Positions 1 to 7,091 of a DNA stretch of 23,288 nt are shown here, in pieces. The first letter of the stretch is position 1, and every line of letters starts with the position of its first letter. Where the stretch lies: the NCBI GenBank assembly GCA_020441225.1, contig JAGRMP010000170.1, forward strand, positions 8,608-31,895. The letters run 5' to 3'. The notes beneath the pieces were generated by a model that saw nothing but the letters and a program-made list of their open reading frames with translations, did no database searches and was not told the origin of the DNA. Source of the stretch: Maritimibacter sp. (GTDB taxonomy: Bacteria > Pseudomonadota > Alphaproteobacteria > Rhodobacterales > Rhodobacteraceae). A program made the position numbers and the translations under genes.

Positions 1-63
1 CACGCCTGGAAAGTGTGTAGGCGGGAAACCGTCTCCAGGGTTCGAATCCCTGTCTCTCCGCCA
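1..63 (+). tRNA. tRNA-Ser(GGA), 3' portion, cut by the window edge
   Basis: The window opens in the anticodon stem of a class II tRNA. Positions 1-5 pair with 13-17 around a seven-base loop (6-12) carrying anticodon GGA. A long variable arm follows, with GGCGG (20-24) pairing with CCGTC (29-33) around GAAA, as expected for serine tRNAs. The T stem CAGGG/CCCTG (36-40/48-52) encloses loop TTCGAAT. The acceptor strand is 53-59, the discriminator is G60 and CCA is encoded at 61-63. The acceptor 5' strand and D arm lie outside the window. It reads UCC and UCU codons. tRNA-Ser 3' ends are common integration sites for islands; I saw no second copy of this 3' end in the window. Confidence 0.95.
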
Positions 64-1076
64 CATGCCAATGATATTATGGAATTTTCCGCCCCGCGGG
101 AGAGTGGCGTTCCATCTGGCGTGCCAAGAAACGGGCCGTTCAAGCCAGACTCGATATCCCGGACCCGCGCGTCGCCATCGCGATCGCGTGTTCAGGGGAT
201 TTCCCTGGGTCCAACCGCCGGGCTGGTCCGCGTTGTGCGCTGCGACAGGTCCGCCGGATCAATCGCTTGACGCTGCAACTCCGGCAGGCCTCGGCCACAG
301 GCGTTCTGTCCTCGATCCGCCAGATGATGAACGCCGGTCTTGCGCCACCGTGAACTTCGATGGCTTCACCCGTCTCCGCGCCTCTCCCTGCCAGGCGCTC
401 TCTTGCGAGGGCGGACCTGGGGATCGCATCACAGGATCTGGTCGCCAACCGGGGCAGCGTACGCTGCGTTCGCAATTTCCAAACTTCGTGTTCCTAAAAG
501 TGACCCAAGAAAACGTTGGATGCCGTGTTCCGTGAGGGTTGCACGGTTTTTCGACGAACGAAGCGGAACGACCCGTTCGCCGGTGCCGGACCAGGTCGAA
601 GGTGATGCTAGACAGAGGGCCGTGCGAATGGCGGGTCGGTCGATTTCAAGAGGACGTGCTGCCGGAGACCCACGGGAAACCGGGCGCGATAATCCCCGGC
701 ACCCCGGGGTCCCGTGCTGGCGCATGTCGTTTCGGCGCGGTTCGGGTTCTGCGCCGGTCCGCACGATTGAATGGAGAACTGAGAACCCACCGAACCGGTC
801 CCGACGGGCAGACGCGCCGCCCCCGATGCAGAGCACGTCCGCCGCCAACGCGGCTGCAGCCGCGGCGACAGCGCCGACGCGTGCGTTCTTGTGACGGCAA
901 TGCCGAGGGCAGGGCAATCACGCGGGTCATTGAGGCTGGCAGCCCGCACCGCGACGGCACCGTCCGCGCCACCGGTACGGCAATCCGGATTTGCCCCCGG
1001 ATGACGGACCGGCGACCAGGCCCGGCCGCGACCGGCCCGATCCGTGTGTCACGAGGTTTCAGAGTTTTCAAACCCT
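64..1076. other. About 1 kb without a convincing gene
   Basis: Several open frames of 80-185 codons cross this stretch on both strands. None has a recognisable domain, their arginine-, proline- and serine-rich translations look like out-of-frame GC-rich DNA, and none has a good ribosome site. There is an AT-richer patch just after the tRNA (about 67-90) and another near 475-520. A short perfect inverted repeat GACGG-CA-CCGTC lies at 953-964. I cannot identify a promoter for the downstream gene pair, an integrase remnant or an RNA gene. It may be decayed coding sequence or a long leader. Confidence 0.6.
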
Positions 1077-1090
1077 TAAGGAGGTAATCC
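1077..1090 (+). promoter_or_regulatory. Near-perfect extended Shine-Dalgarno sequence
   Basis: TAAGGAGGTAATCC matches the complement of the usual bacterial 16S rRNA 3' end at 13 of 14 positions. Its GGAGG core lies 7 nt before the ATG at 1092. It fixes that start and predicts very strong translation initiation. Such sites are typical of abundantly made structural proteins, for example virion proteins. Confidence 0.85.
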
Positions 1091-1091
1091 A

Positions 1092-1376
1092 ATGCCCAAG
1101 AACCAGACCGTGTCCTGCCCTGCCGGAACCCCGACCCAGTTGACCGACAACGCGGTCAGTGCGGCGCGTGTGATCGGATCGCAGGACTTCCACCTTTGCG
1201 CCACCATCGGTACGACGCCGCCCGTGTCGACGGACGGCTCGGTCATGCTGCTGCCCTGGTCCGTCCTTACAGCCGATCTCGCCCTGGGCGATCTGTTTCC
1301 TGGCGTCGGCACCTCGGTCTATCTGTGGGCCTGGCCCCTGAGCGGCGCGGTCGACGTTTCCGTCTCGCACGTGTGA
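1092..1376 (+). CDS. Small beta-rich protein, candidate GTA/phage head-spike base (GhsA-like)
   Basis: A 94-residue protein with no signal peptide or membrane segment. It is rich in Thr, Val, Ser and Gly, and the alternating hydrophobic pattern suggests a compact beta sandwich. It contains a TPPVSTDG turn and ends in SVSHV. The start is fixed by the extended Shine-Dalgarno sequence. The stop lies 7 nt before the ATG of the next gene, so the two are almost certainly co-translated. I recognise the general look of small decoration or fibre-base proteins that precede spike genes in Rhodobacterales. In R. capsulatus the GTA head-spike operon is a small base gene followed by a larger spike gene (from memory). 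Assignment to that family is inference from size, order and the partner gene. An ordinary prophage spike-base or decoration protein is the main alternative. Confidence 0.6.
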   Translation: MPKNQTVSCPAGTPTQLTDNAVSAARVIGSQDFHLCATIGTTPPVSTDGSVMLLPWSVLTADLALGDLFPGVGTSVYLWAWPLSGAVDVSVSHV

Positions 1377-1383
1377 GGACGTG

Positions 1384-2817
1384 ATGCGCAATCAGTTCCT
1401 GCAAAGCCCCCGCATTAGCACAATCGGCCGACGCGGCGGCGGCGCCCCGGCCGTCTCCTATGCGGTAAACGGTCGTGAACCGAACATTCTCGGCGACTTC
1501 GTGAACGGCGTGTATCGCAGCCCGCTCGGGGACGACGACATCGCCAACGTGATGGACACCGTTGCGGGGGGCTACACGCTCACCGGGGCGGGCATGTACA
1601 CCAAGGACACCGATCTGCCCCGGTTCCTGAACGCAGCCATCGGCGCGCTGGACATTTCGAACGGGATTTCCTTCGCCATCGAGGGCACGTTGACCTACGC
1701 CGACCATGGGACCACGGCAGAAGTCTACTACTTCTCGTCGGTGTACTCGCACGCCCTGCAGTTTTCTTTCGACACGAGCAGTGCGAACACGGGACGGCTG
1801 CGGATCAGCGCGTCGAACGCAACGGACGGATCGGTGATTGTCGCCGGCTCGAACCAGCTCACGCCGGGGTCGGACGTTGCAATCCGAGCGGCCTTCCGGG
1901 CGACGGCTTCGGAGGTGCAGGGCGTGCTGAACGGAACCCTGACGCCTAATCAGGCCGTCTCCGCGGTCGGCAATTGGTACGATGCCGCCGTTGCTGTTTT
2001 CGCCGCGCGCACCAACCGCGCCGGGAACCAGATGACCACCCATGTCATCCGTGTGTGGGAAGGCGATATCGGGGAGGACGGGCTGGTCGAAGCCGGCGTC
2101 CCTTTTGACAACCGCCCATTCGACGTGGTCGTCGTCTGGGGCCAGTCGAACATGGTGGGCAAAGACGTATACGACACCCTCGGGGCGCATCCGTCCGGGA
2201 CCTTTCAGTGGGATTACCTCGGCGCGGGTGCGGTGGCACCGACGATGCCGCTTCATCACGAAACCGGCGGCACGCCGGGAGACATGGGGCCGGACGTGCA
2301 ATTCGCGATCGACTACCTTGCGGCCAACCCGGGGAGAAACCTCCTGTTCGTCCCCGTGGCAGAGGGCTCGACCGGGTTCACTTCGAACCATTGGAACCCG
2401 GGCGATCCGAACTACGAGACCCTGGTTTCGCGCGTCCGCTCCCTGCTGGCCGGGTGCCCGAATGCCACCCTCGTGGGCGCGCTGTGCATCATCGGCGAAC
2501 AGGACGCCAGCGACGGCGAATCTGAGGTTTCCTTTGCGGCCAATCTTGACGCCGCGGTCGCCGGGTTCCGCAGCGATATCGCGGGGGCGGCGAACCTGCC
2601 CTTCGTGTTCGGACAGATCGGGACCTTCCTGTCCCCGGCGTCTTTCCCGACGCGCGATGCGGTGAATGCCGCCATTGCCGATACGCCCAACCGGGTCGCG
2701 AATACTGCCGTCGCGTCGAGCGCCGGTCTCAGCGCAATCGCGGATGGGGTGCATTACGATGCAGCCAGCGTGCGCACGATGGGCGGGCGGCTTTTCGCGG
2801 CCTGGGACAGTCTGTGA
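1384..2817 (+). CDS. SGNH/sialate O-acetylesterase-domain protein, candidate GTA/phage head spike (GhsB-like)
   Basis: A 477-residue protein. The N-terminal ~80 residues are likely an attachment region. Residues ~85-235 look like a ConA/LamG-type beta sandwich. From ~245 there is an SGNH hydrolase of the sialate O-acetylesterase (SASA) type. Its block I is GQSN with the nucleophile at Ser255, a GEQD motif lies at 371-374, and the catalytic Asp/His are D454 and H457 in DGVHYD. There is no signal peptide, which argues against a secreted esterase and for a virion protein assembled in the cytoplasm. I chose the ATG at 1384, preceded by GAGGA at 1375-1379; a GTG at 1381 is directly upstream. The esterase fold is well supported. 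The spike role and the ghsB link are inferred from gene order, lack of a signal peptide and the adjacent capsule locus. It may bind or deacetylate surface polysaccharide. Confidence 0.8.
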   Translation: MRNQFLQSPRISTIGRRGGGAPAVSYAVNGREPNILGDFVNGVYRSPLGDDDIANVMDTVAGGYTLTGAGMYTKDTDLPRFLNAAIGALDISNGISFAIEGTLTYADHGTTAEVYYFSSVYSHALQFSFDTSSANTGRLRISASNATDGSVIVAGSNQLTPGSDVAIRAAFRATASEVQGVLNGTLTPNQAVSAVGNWYDAAVAVFAARTNRAGNQMTTHVIRVWEGDIGEDGLVEAGVPFDNRPFDVVVVWGQSNMVGKDVYDTLGAHPSGTFQWDYLGAGAVAPTMPLHHETGGTPGDMGPDVQFAIDYLAANPGRNLLFVPVAEGSTGFTSNHWNPGDPNYETLVSRVRSLLAGCPNATLVGALCIIGEQDASDGESEVSFAANLDAAVAGFRSDIAGAANLPFVFGQIGTFLSPASFPTRDAVNAAIADTPNRVANTAVASSAGLSAIADGVHYDAASVRTMGGRLFAAWDSL

Positions 2818-2833
2818 CGGGCCGGAATGCCCG
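2818..2833 (+). terminator. Weak hairpin after the spike-like gene
   Basis: CGGGC (2818-2822) and GCCCG (2829-2833) form a five-base-pair stem with a six-base loop directly after the stop codon. There is no T-tract, so it is at best a weak or factor-assisted terminator or an mRNA end-stabilising structure. Confidence 0.25.
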
Positions 2834-2912
2834 GAGACGCCACCAAACACCCAGGGCCGGTCATGCTGGCCCCGGAGAAGGCCAAGCGAAGCAAACTCCG
2901 GGACGCACCGCG

Positions 2913-2963
2913 TTGACAAGGCACGCGAGACCGTTTCTGTGTGCGGTACCGTAACGGTATCGC
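2913..2963 (+). promoter_or_regulatory. Candidate promoter and operator for the polysaccharide locus
   Basis: A consensus -35 hexamer TTGACA lies at 2913-2918. The -10 region about 17 nt downstream (near 2936-2941) is poor. Immediately after it is a 21-bp dyad: left arm GCGGTACCGT (2943-2952), central A, right arm ACGGTATCGC (2954-2963). Nine of ten positions match; the exception is a G opposite T. With a one-base centre it cannot form an RNA hairpin of full length, so a DNA site for a dimeric regulator is more likely. It sits over or just past the expected transcription start, a position typical of repression, and 22 nt before the TTG start of the first glycosyltransferase. The regulator is unknown. 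Confidence 0.45.
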
Positions 2964-2985
2964 TGGTGTTGCCGGGGGGGTGCTA

Positions 2986-3744
2986 TTGAAAATATCGATC
3001 GTCACTGTCGCCTACGGCGCCGAGAAGACCATTGGCGGGGCGTTGGAAAGCGTCGCCCGCCAAAGTTGGACCGACACCGAGCATGTGGTCATCGACGGGG
3101 CCTCGCCCGACGGCACGCTGGCGGTGATCCGCGCGCACGAGCATGCCGGGATGGTGGTCGTGAGCGAACCCGACGCGGGGATCTACGATGCCCTGAACAA
3201 GGGGTTCGCTCGGGCGAGCGGGGAGATCGTGGGTCTGATGCATGCGGATGACATGTTCGCCCATGATGACGTATTGGCCGCCGTTGCCGATGCCTTTGAA
3301 GACCCCGCAATCGACGCGGTCTATGGCGATCTCGACTACGTGGCGAAGGACAATCCGGCGCGCGTGATCCGCCATTGGACGGCAGGCCCCTTTTCCCGCG
3401 TCAAGCTTCGCATGGGATGGATGCCGCCGCATCCGACCCTGTTCCTGCGCCGCCGGGTGTTCGAGACCCATGGCCTGTTCGATACATCTTTCCGGATCGC
3501 GGCGGATTACGACGCGATCCTGCGGTATTTCGGTGCCGGAGATTTCCGCTCGACCTACATTCCCCAGGTGCTCGTCAAGATGCGGTTGGGGGGCGAGAGC
3601 AACCGGTCGCTTGCCGCGATTGTCGAGAAATCGAAGGAAGATTACAGGGCGCTCAGGAAGAACCGGGTCGGAGGCGTCGCGACGCTTCTGGGAAAGAATG
3701 TCTCCAAGGTGCCGCAGTTCTTCCGCCGTGGTCGGAGCGCCTGA
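2986..3744 (+). CDS. Family 2 glycosyltransferase (WcaA/WcaE-like)
   Basis: A 252-residue GT-A fold glycosyltransferase, probably adding one sugar of the repeat unit at the inner membrane. The protein begins MKISIVTVAYGAEKT, the usual family start. It has the nucleotide-sugar site DGASPDGT (37-44), the SEPDAGIYDALNKG segment around D63 and D68, and the metal-binding HADD (86-89). Length is normal for soluble GT2 enzymes. I chose the TTG at 2986 because the family N-terminus starts exactly there and a G-rich stretch (2974-2980) lies just upstream. A GTG at 2941 in the same frame would put the operator-like dyad inside the gene and add an atypical leader. This is the first gene of the polysaccharide block. 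Sugar donor cannot be read from sequence. Confidence 0.88.
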   Translation: MKISIVTVAYGAEKTIGGALESVARQSWTDTEHVVIDGASPDGTLAVIRAHEHAGMVVVSEPDAGIYDALNKGFARASGEIVGLMHADDMFAHDDVLAAVADAFEDPAIDAVYGDLDYVAKDNPARVIRHWTAGPFSRVKLRMGWMPPHPTLFLRRRVFETHGLFDTSFRIAADYDAILRYFGAGDFRSTYIPQVLVKMRLGGESNRSLAAIVEKSKEDYRALRKNRVGGVATLLGKNVSKVPQFFRRGRSA

Positions 3745-4036
3745 CGGCGTCGCGCGACTGTTGCCTCTTTGCAGCCATGGCGAGCGTGGACCGCAAGGCC
3801 AGCGAGCGTCGCGGCTTTTGCATATGGCAGCGTCTCGGCCCCGATGCTAAGACCCCGGTGTGGGCGCAGCCAGGCATATGCCGTGTCTCCCCGAAGGAGT
3901 GCGCAAACGGTGGTGTGGCGTTGCCGGTCACCGTGCGGTAGCTATGGAGCGCGGCTTGCGGGGCGCGCGGCGCGCGGCGCGGTCGGTCCCCGGCCGCTGT
4001 GCCCGCTGAGCGGTTGTTCGTAGAGCGAAACAGGAC
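3745..4036. other. 292-nt intergenic region with a repeated GCATATG element
   Basis: No credible gene is present. A perfect 10-bp palindrome GGCATATGCC lies at 3873-3882. A related site reading TGCATATGGCA lies near 3819-3829, about 54 nt upstream; both are followed by GTCTC. These could be paired sites for a DNA-binding dimer controlling the ABC transporter gene downstream. The last ~60 nt before that gene are very GC-rich. I could not find a convincing -35/-10 pair. Confidence 0.35.
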
Positions 4037-5866
4037 ATGAACCGGGAACTGTTCGTCAAAGGCTGGTCGCTGCTCGACCCGCGCGAGAAGCGGCGCGCGC
4101 TGCTGGTATTGACGGTCGTGGTGGTGTCGGCGTTCACCTCGGCGCTGATGGTCGGCTCGATCATGCCGTTCCTCGCCACGCTGGCCGACCCCGACCGTAT
4201 CCGCGAGGTCGATGCCTTCGTCTGGGCCTATGAGGCAGGCGGGTTCCGCTCCGACTACGGGTTCCTGATGGCACTCGGCTTCGCCTCGCTTGCGGTCATC
4301 GTGGTGGCCAACGGGATCCAGATGCTGCGGGTCTTCCTGGTAACGAAATTCGCGATGATGCGGATGCACAGCCTGAGCGTGCGGCTTCTGCGGGTTTACC
4401 TGCGCCAGCCCTACGAGTTTTTCCTCGACAAGAACTCCGGCGAGCTCGGCACCCAGATCCTGTCAGAGACCCAGCAGGTGGTGCAGCTCTTCTACCGGCC
4501 GGCCGCCGAAGCGATCGCCGCGGTGCTGACGGCGGTCGCGATCATCGCGCTCCTCGTCTGGATCAATCCCCTGGTCGCGGTCATCGCGCTGACCGTCGCG
4601 GGGGGGATGTACTTCGGCTCCTTCCTTATCAGCCGGAAGCTCATCGGCCGCCTGGGCGATACGCGCGCGGATGCCAACAAGAGGCGGTTCCGGATCGCCA
4701 ACGAAAGCCTTTCGGGCGTGAAGGAAGTCAAGCTGCTCGGCCGCGAGGCGAACTACGTGAACATGTACGCGATCCCCTCGCTCGCGATGGCCCGGGCCGA
4801 GGCTTTTGCCAACTTCATCGGCACTTTGCCGCAATATGTCATGCAGATCGTCGCATTCGGCGGGATGATCGTGCTGGTTCTCGCGCTGCTCGATCCCGCG
4901 GCCCTGAGCGACGCCGACACGATGGGCGACCTCCTGCCGCTGCTCGGTGTCTTTGCCTTCGGCGGACAACGCCTGATGCCGGAACTGGCGAAGCTCTACC
5001 TGGGCTTCACCCAACTCGGCTACGGTGCGCGGGTCGTCAACTCGATCCATGCGGACCTCCAGGACGAGCATCGGTTGCCACGGCTGATGGGAGCGCCGGT
5101 GCCCCCCCTCGGGCTCAAACGGGCACTCGAATTCCGCGAAGTCGGCTATGCCTACCCGAACGCGGAGGGGCCGGGCGTGACCGGGGTGACTTTGCGCGTC
5201 GAGGCAGGCGAACGGATCGGGATCGTCGGCGGGTCGGGCGCCGGCAAGACGACGCTGGCCGATGTCGCGATGGGGCTTCTGCGCCATACGGACGGCGAGA
5301 TCGTCGTGGATGGGACCGCCATCACCGACGACAACATCCGGTCATGGCAGCGCTCCGTCGGCTATGTGCAGCAGGGCATTTTCCTGTCGGATGCCAGTGT
5401 GCTGGAGAACATCGCGCTCGGCGTGCCGCCCGGCGAGATCGATCGAGAGCGCGCGCTCGACGCGTCGCGCATGGCCCGCTTCGACGACTTCGTTCGGCAC
5501 GATCTGCCGGACGGCTACGAGACCATGGTCGGCGAGCGCGGCGTGCGCCTGTCGGGCGGGCAGAAACAGCGCATCGGGATCGCGCGCGCGCTTTATCACG
5601 ATGCCGATCTGATCGTGTTCGACGAGGCGACGAGCGCGCTCGACAACGTCACCGAGAAAGAGGTGATGCGCTCGATCGACGCGCTTCCGGGCAACAAGAC
5701 GGTCATCCTGATCGCCCACCGCCTCACGACGCTGGAAAACTGCGACCGTTTGATCGTCATGGACCGCGGTCGCGTGGTGGGCATGGGGACCTGGGACGAA
5801 TTGCTCGCGACCAACGCGCAGTTCCGCGCGCTCGCGATGTCGACCAAAGTGACCGGTGAGGAATAG
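4037..5866 (+). CDS. PglK-like ABC transporter (fused permease and ATPase), candidate repeat-unit flippase
   Basis: A 609-residue half-transporter. Residues ~1-330 form the membrane domain with about six segments, starting around 24-50. Residues ~350-600 are the ATPase. It has Walker A G398-T405 (GGSGAGKT, K404), signature LSGGQ (505-509), Walker B with D529 and E530, and the H-loop His561. It resembles exporters of the PglK/MsbA group that flip lipid-linked oligosaccharides. No Wzx-type flippase is seen in the window, so this is the candidate to move the undecaprenyl-linked repeat unit across the membrane for the Wzy-like polymerase encoded downstream. The ATG at 4037 has only a weak AGGA close by, but the N-terminus fits the family. 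A perfect small hairpin follows the stop (5867-5880). Export of another glycolipid is the alternative. Confidence 0.85.
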   Translation: MNRELFVKGWSLLDPREKRRALLVLTVVVVSAFTSALMVGSIMPFLATLADPDRIREVDAFVWAYEAGGFRSDYGFLMALGFASLAVIVVANGIQMLRVFLVTKFAMMRMHSLSVRLLRVYLRQPYEFFLDKNSGELGTQILSETQQVVQLFYRPAAEAIAAVLTAVAIIALLVWINPLVAVIALTVAGGMYFGSFLISRKLIGRLGDTRADANKRRFRIANESLSGVKEVKLLGREANYVNMYAIPSLAMARAEAFANFIGTLPQYVMQIVAFGGMIVLVLALLDPAALSDADTMGDLLPLLGVFAFGGQRLMPELAKLYLGFTQLGYGARVVNSIHADLQDEHRLPRLMGAPVPPLGLKRALEFREVGYAYPNAEGPGVTGVTLRVEAGERIGIVGGSGAGKTTLADVAMGLLRHTDGEIVVDGTAITDDNIRSWQRSVGYVQQGIFLSDASVLENIALGVPPGEIDRERALDASRMARFDDFVRHDLPDGYETMVGERGVRLSGGQKQRIGIARALYHDADLIVFDEATSALDNVTEKEVMRSIDALPGNKTVILIAHRLTTLENCDRLIVMDRGRVVGMGTWDELLATNAQFRALAMSTKVTGEE

Positions 5867-5880
5867 GCGCCGCGGGGCGC
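5867..5880 (+). other. Small perfect GC hairpin after the ABC transporter gene
   Basis: GCGCC and GGCGC form a five-base-pair stem with a GCGG loop directly after the stop codon. No T-tract follows, and the next gene starts 22 nt later, so it is more likely an mRNA stabiliser or pause element than a terminator. Confidence 0.3.
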
Positions 5881-5902
5881 GGGTTGCCATCGGCCGGATG
5901 CC

Positions 5903-7048
5903 ATGACCAGAACGATTGCTTTCAGTTGGATCTACCCGATCGATGCGGCAGGCGGCGGGGTGGAACGCGTCACCCGACGATTGATGGACGGGTTGGATGC
6001 GCGCGGTCACAGATGCCTGTTTCTGCTGCACGACCAGAGCACCGGACATTTCGTGTGCGACGGCGAGGTCTACGCCGATCTCGGCACGTTTCTCACCGAG
6101 CGTGGCGTCGATGTCCTCGTCAACCAGAACGGCTACTCGGATACGCTCACCAGGGCCCTCGAAGGCGCGACCTGGTCGGGGCGCTACGTGGTGTGCTATC
6201 ACAACGAGCCGTTTTTCCTCCGCAAGGTGTTTGATCTGCGCGCCGTCATCAAGCTGGTGACGGGCGCGGGCGCGCGACTTGCCACCCGGCTATCGTGGCT
6301 TGCCCGTCTCGCCGTCTATCCCCTGTGGCAATGGATCTCGACCCTCAAGATCGCGGCGACGCAGGCGCGCAACTACCAGCGCGCCGATCGCTACGTGGTC
6401 CTGTCGCCGTCGTTCCTGCCCCAGGTGCGACAATTGCTGCGCCGGGGCGACCTTCCCAAAGCATTGGCAATCGCGAACCCGCTGTCGTTCGATATCGCCC
6501 CGGACGAGGCCGCCGGTTTCGAAAAGCACAGGGATGTGCTTGTGGTGGCCCGCCTGAACGACGGCGAAAAGCGCATCTCGGCCGCGTTGGCGGCGTGGCG
6601 GATTGTCGAACGGCAGGACACGGACGGCTGGGCGCTGAAGATCGTCGGCGACGGCCCCGATGCGACCGGGCTGGCGGCTGCCGCACAGGAGATGGGGCTT
6701 GAACGGGTGACCTTCGTCGGCCGCGCCGCGCCTTTGCCCTACTACCGGTCAGCATCGATCTTTCTCATGACCTCGCGCGTCGAAGGCTGGGGGCTCACGC
6801 TTACCGAGGCGATGCAGACCGGCACCGTGCCCGTGGCTTTCGACGCCTATGCGTCGCTCCGCGATATCGTCGCGGACGGCGAAACCGGGGTCATCGTTGC
6901 GAATGGCGATGTCGGGGCGCTGGCGGATGCGATCCTCGGGCTGATACGGTCGCCCGACCGCCGCGCGGCCCTTTCCGCGCGCGGCATCGAGTCGGCGCAG
7001 CGATACAGGCTTGACCATGTGCTGGATCAATGGGAGGCGATCCTGTGA
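5903..7048 (+). CDS. Family 4 glycosyltransferase (GT-B fold)
   Basis: A 381-residue retaining glycosyltransferase of the GT4 type. The N-terminal domain has the glycine-rich acceptor loop DAAGGGVERVTRRL and the segment DVLVNQNGYS near residue 75. The C-terminal donor domain has DVLVVARLNDGEKR, KIVGDGPD and the EX7E motif EGWGLTLTE with glutamates 294 and 302. It would transfer a nucleotide-activated sugar to the growing lipid-linked chain on the cytoplasmic face. It is a clear relative of the glycosyltransferase at 15048-16214, sharing the VNQ-GYS and EGWGLT--EAMQ-G-VPV blocks, so the two probably add similar sugars or arose by duplication. Donor and linkage are not predictable. Confidence 0.88.
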   Translation: MTRTIAFSWIYPIDAAGGGVERVTRRLMDGLDARGHRCLFLLHDQSTGHFVCDGEVYADLGTFLTERGVDVLVNQNGYSDTLTRALEGATWSGRYVVCYHNEPFFLRKVFDLRAVIKLVTGAGARLATRLSWLARLAVYPLWQWISTLKIAATQARNYQRADRYVVLSPSFLPQVRQLLRRGDLPKALAIANPLSFDIAPDEAAGFEKHRDVLVVARLNDGEKRISAALAAWRIVERQDTDGWALKIVGDGPDATGLAAAAQEMGLERVTFVGRAAPLPYYRSASIFLMTSRVEGWGLTLTEAMQTGTVPVAFDAYASLRDIVADGETGVIVANGDVGALADAILGLIRSPDRRAALSARGIESAQRYRLDHVLDQWEAIL

Positions 7049-7091
7049 GCCGGACGCATTCTGAGCCGGCGCGTTTGCGAGAGAGCCGGTC

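Noticed and set aside
36..63. Direct repeat of the tRNA-Ser 3' end marking an integrated element
   Set aside because: I found no second copy within the window; the other end, if any, would lie outside it.
340..894. A 184-codon + strand frame in the gene-poor left region
   Set aside because: No domain, no ribosome site, atypical composition and several competing frames of similar length on both strands.
1267..2919. A 550-codon open frame on the minus strand opposite the spike-like gene
   Set aside because: It mirrors the + strand gene in a GC-rich sequence; its translation is Arg-, Gly- and His-rich without any domain, whereas the + strand frame has a full SGNH motif set.
2941..2985. GTG at 2941 as the start of the first glycosyltransferase
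   Set aside because: It would add 15 atypical residues and place the dyad inside the coding region; the family N-terminus begins at the TTG at 2986.
3769..4023. An 84-codon open frame, or a 36-codon one behind AAGGAG at 3894, before the ABC transporter gene
   Set aside because: The translation is Arg- and Cys-rich without a domain; the ribosome-like AAGGAG is 10 nt from a GTG and nothing supports a real product.
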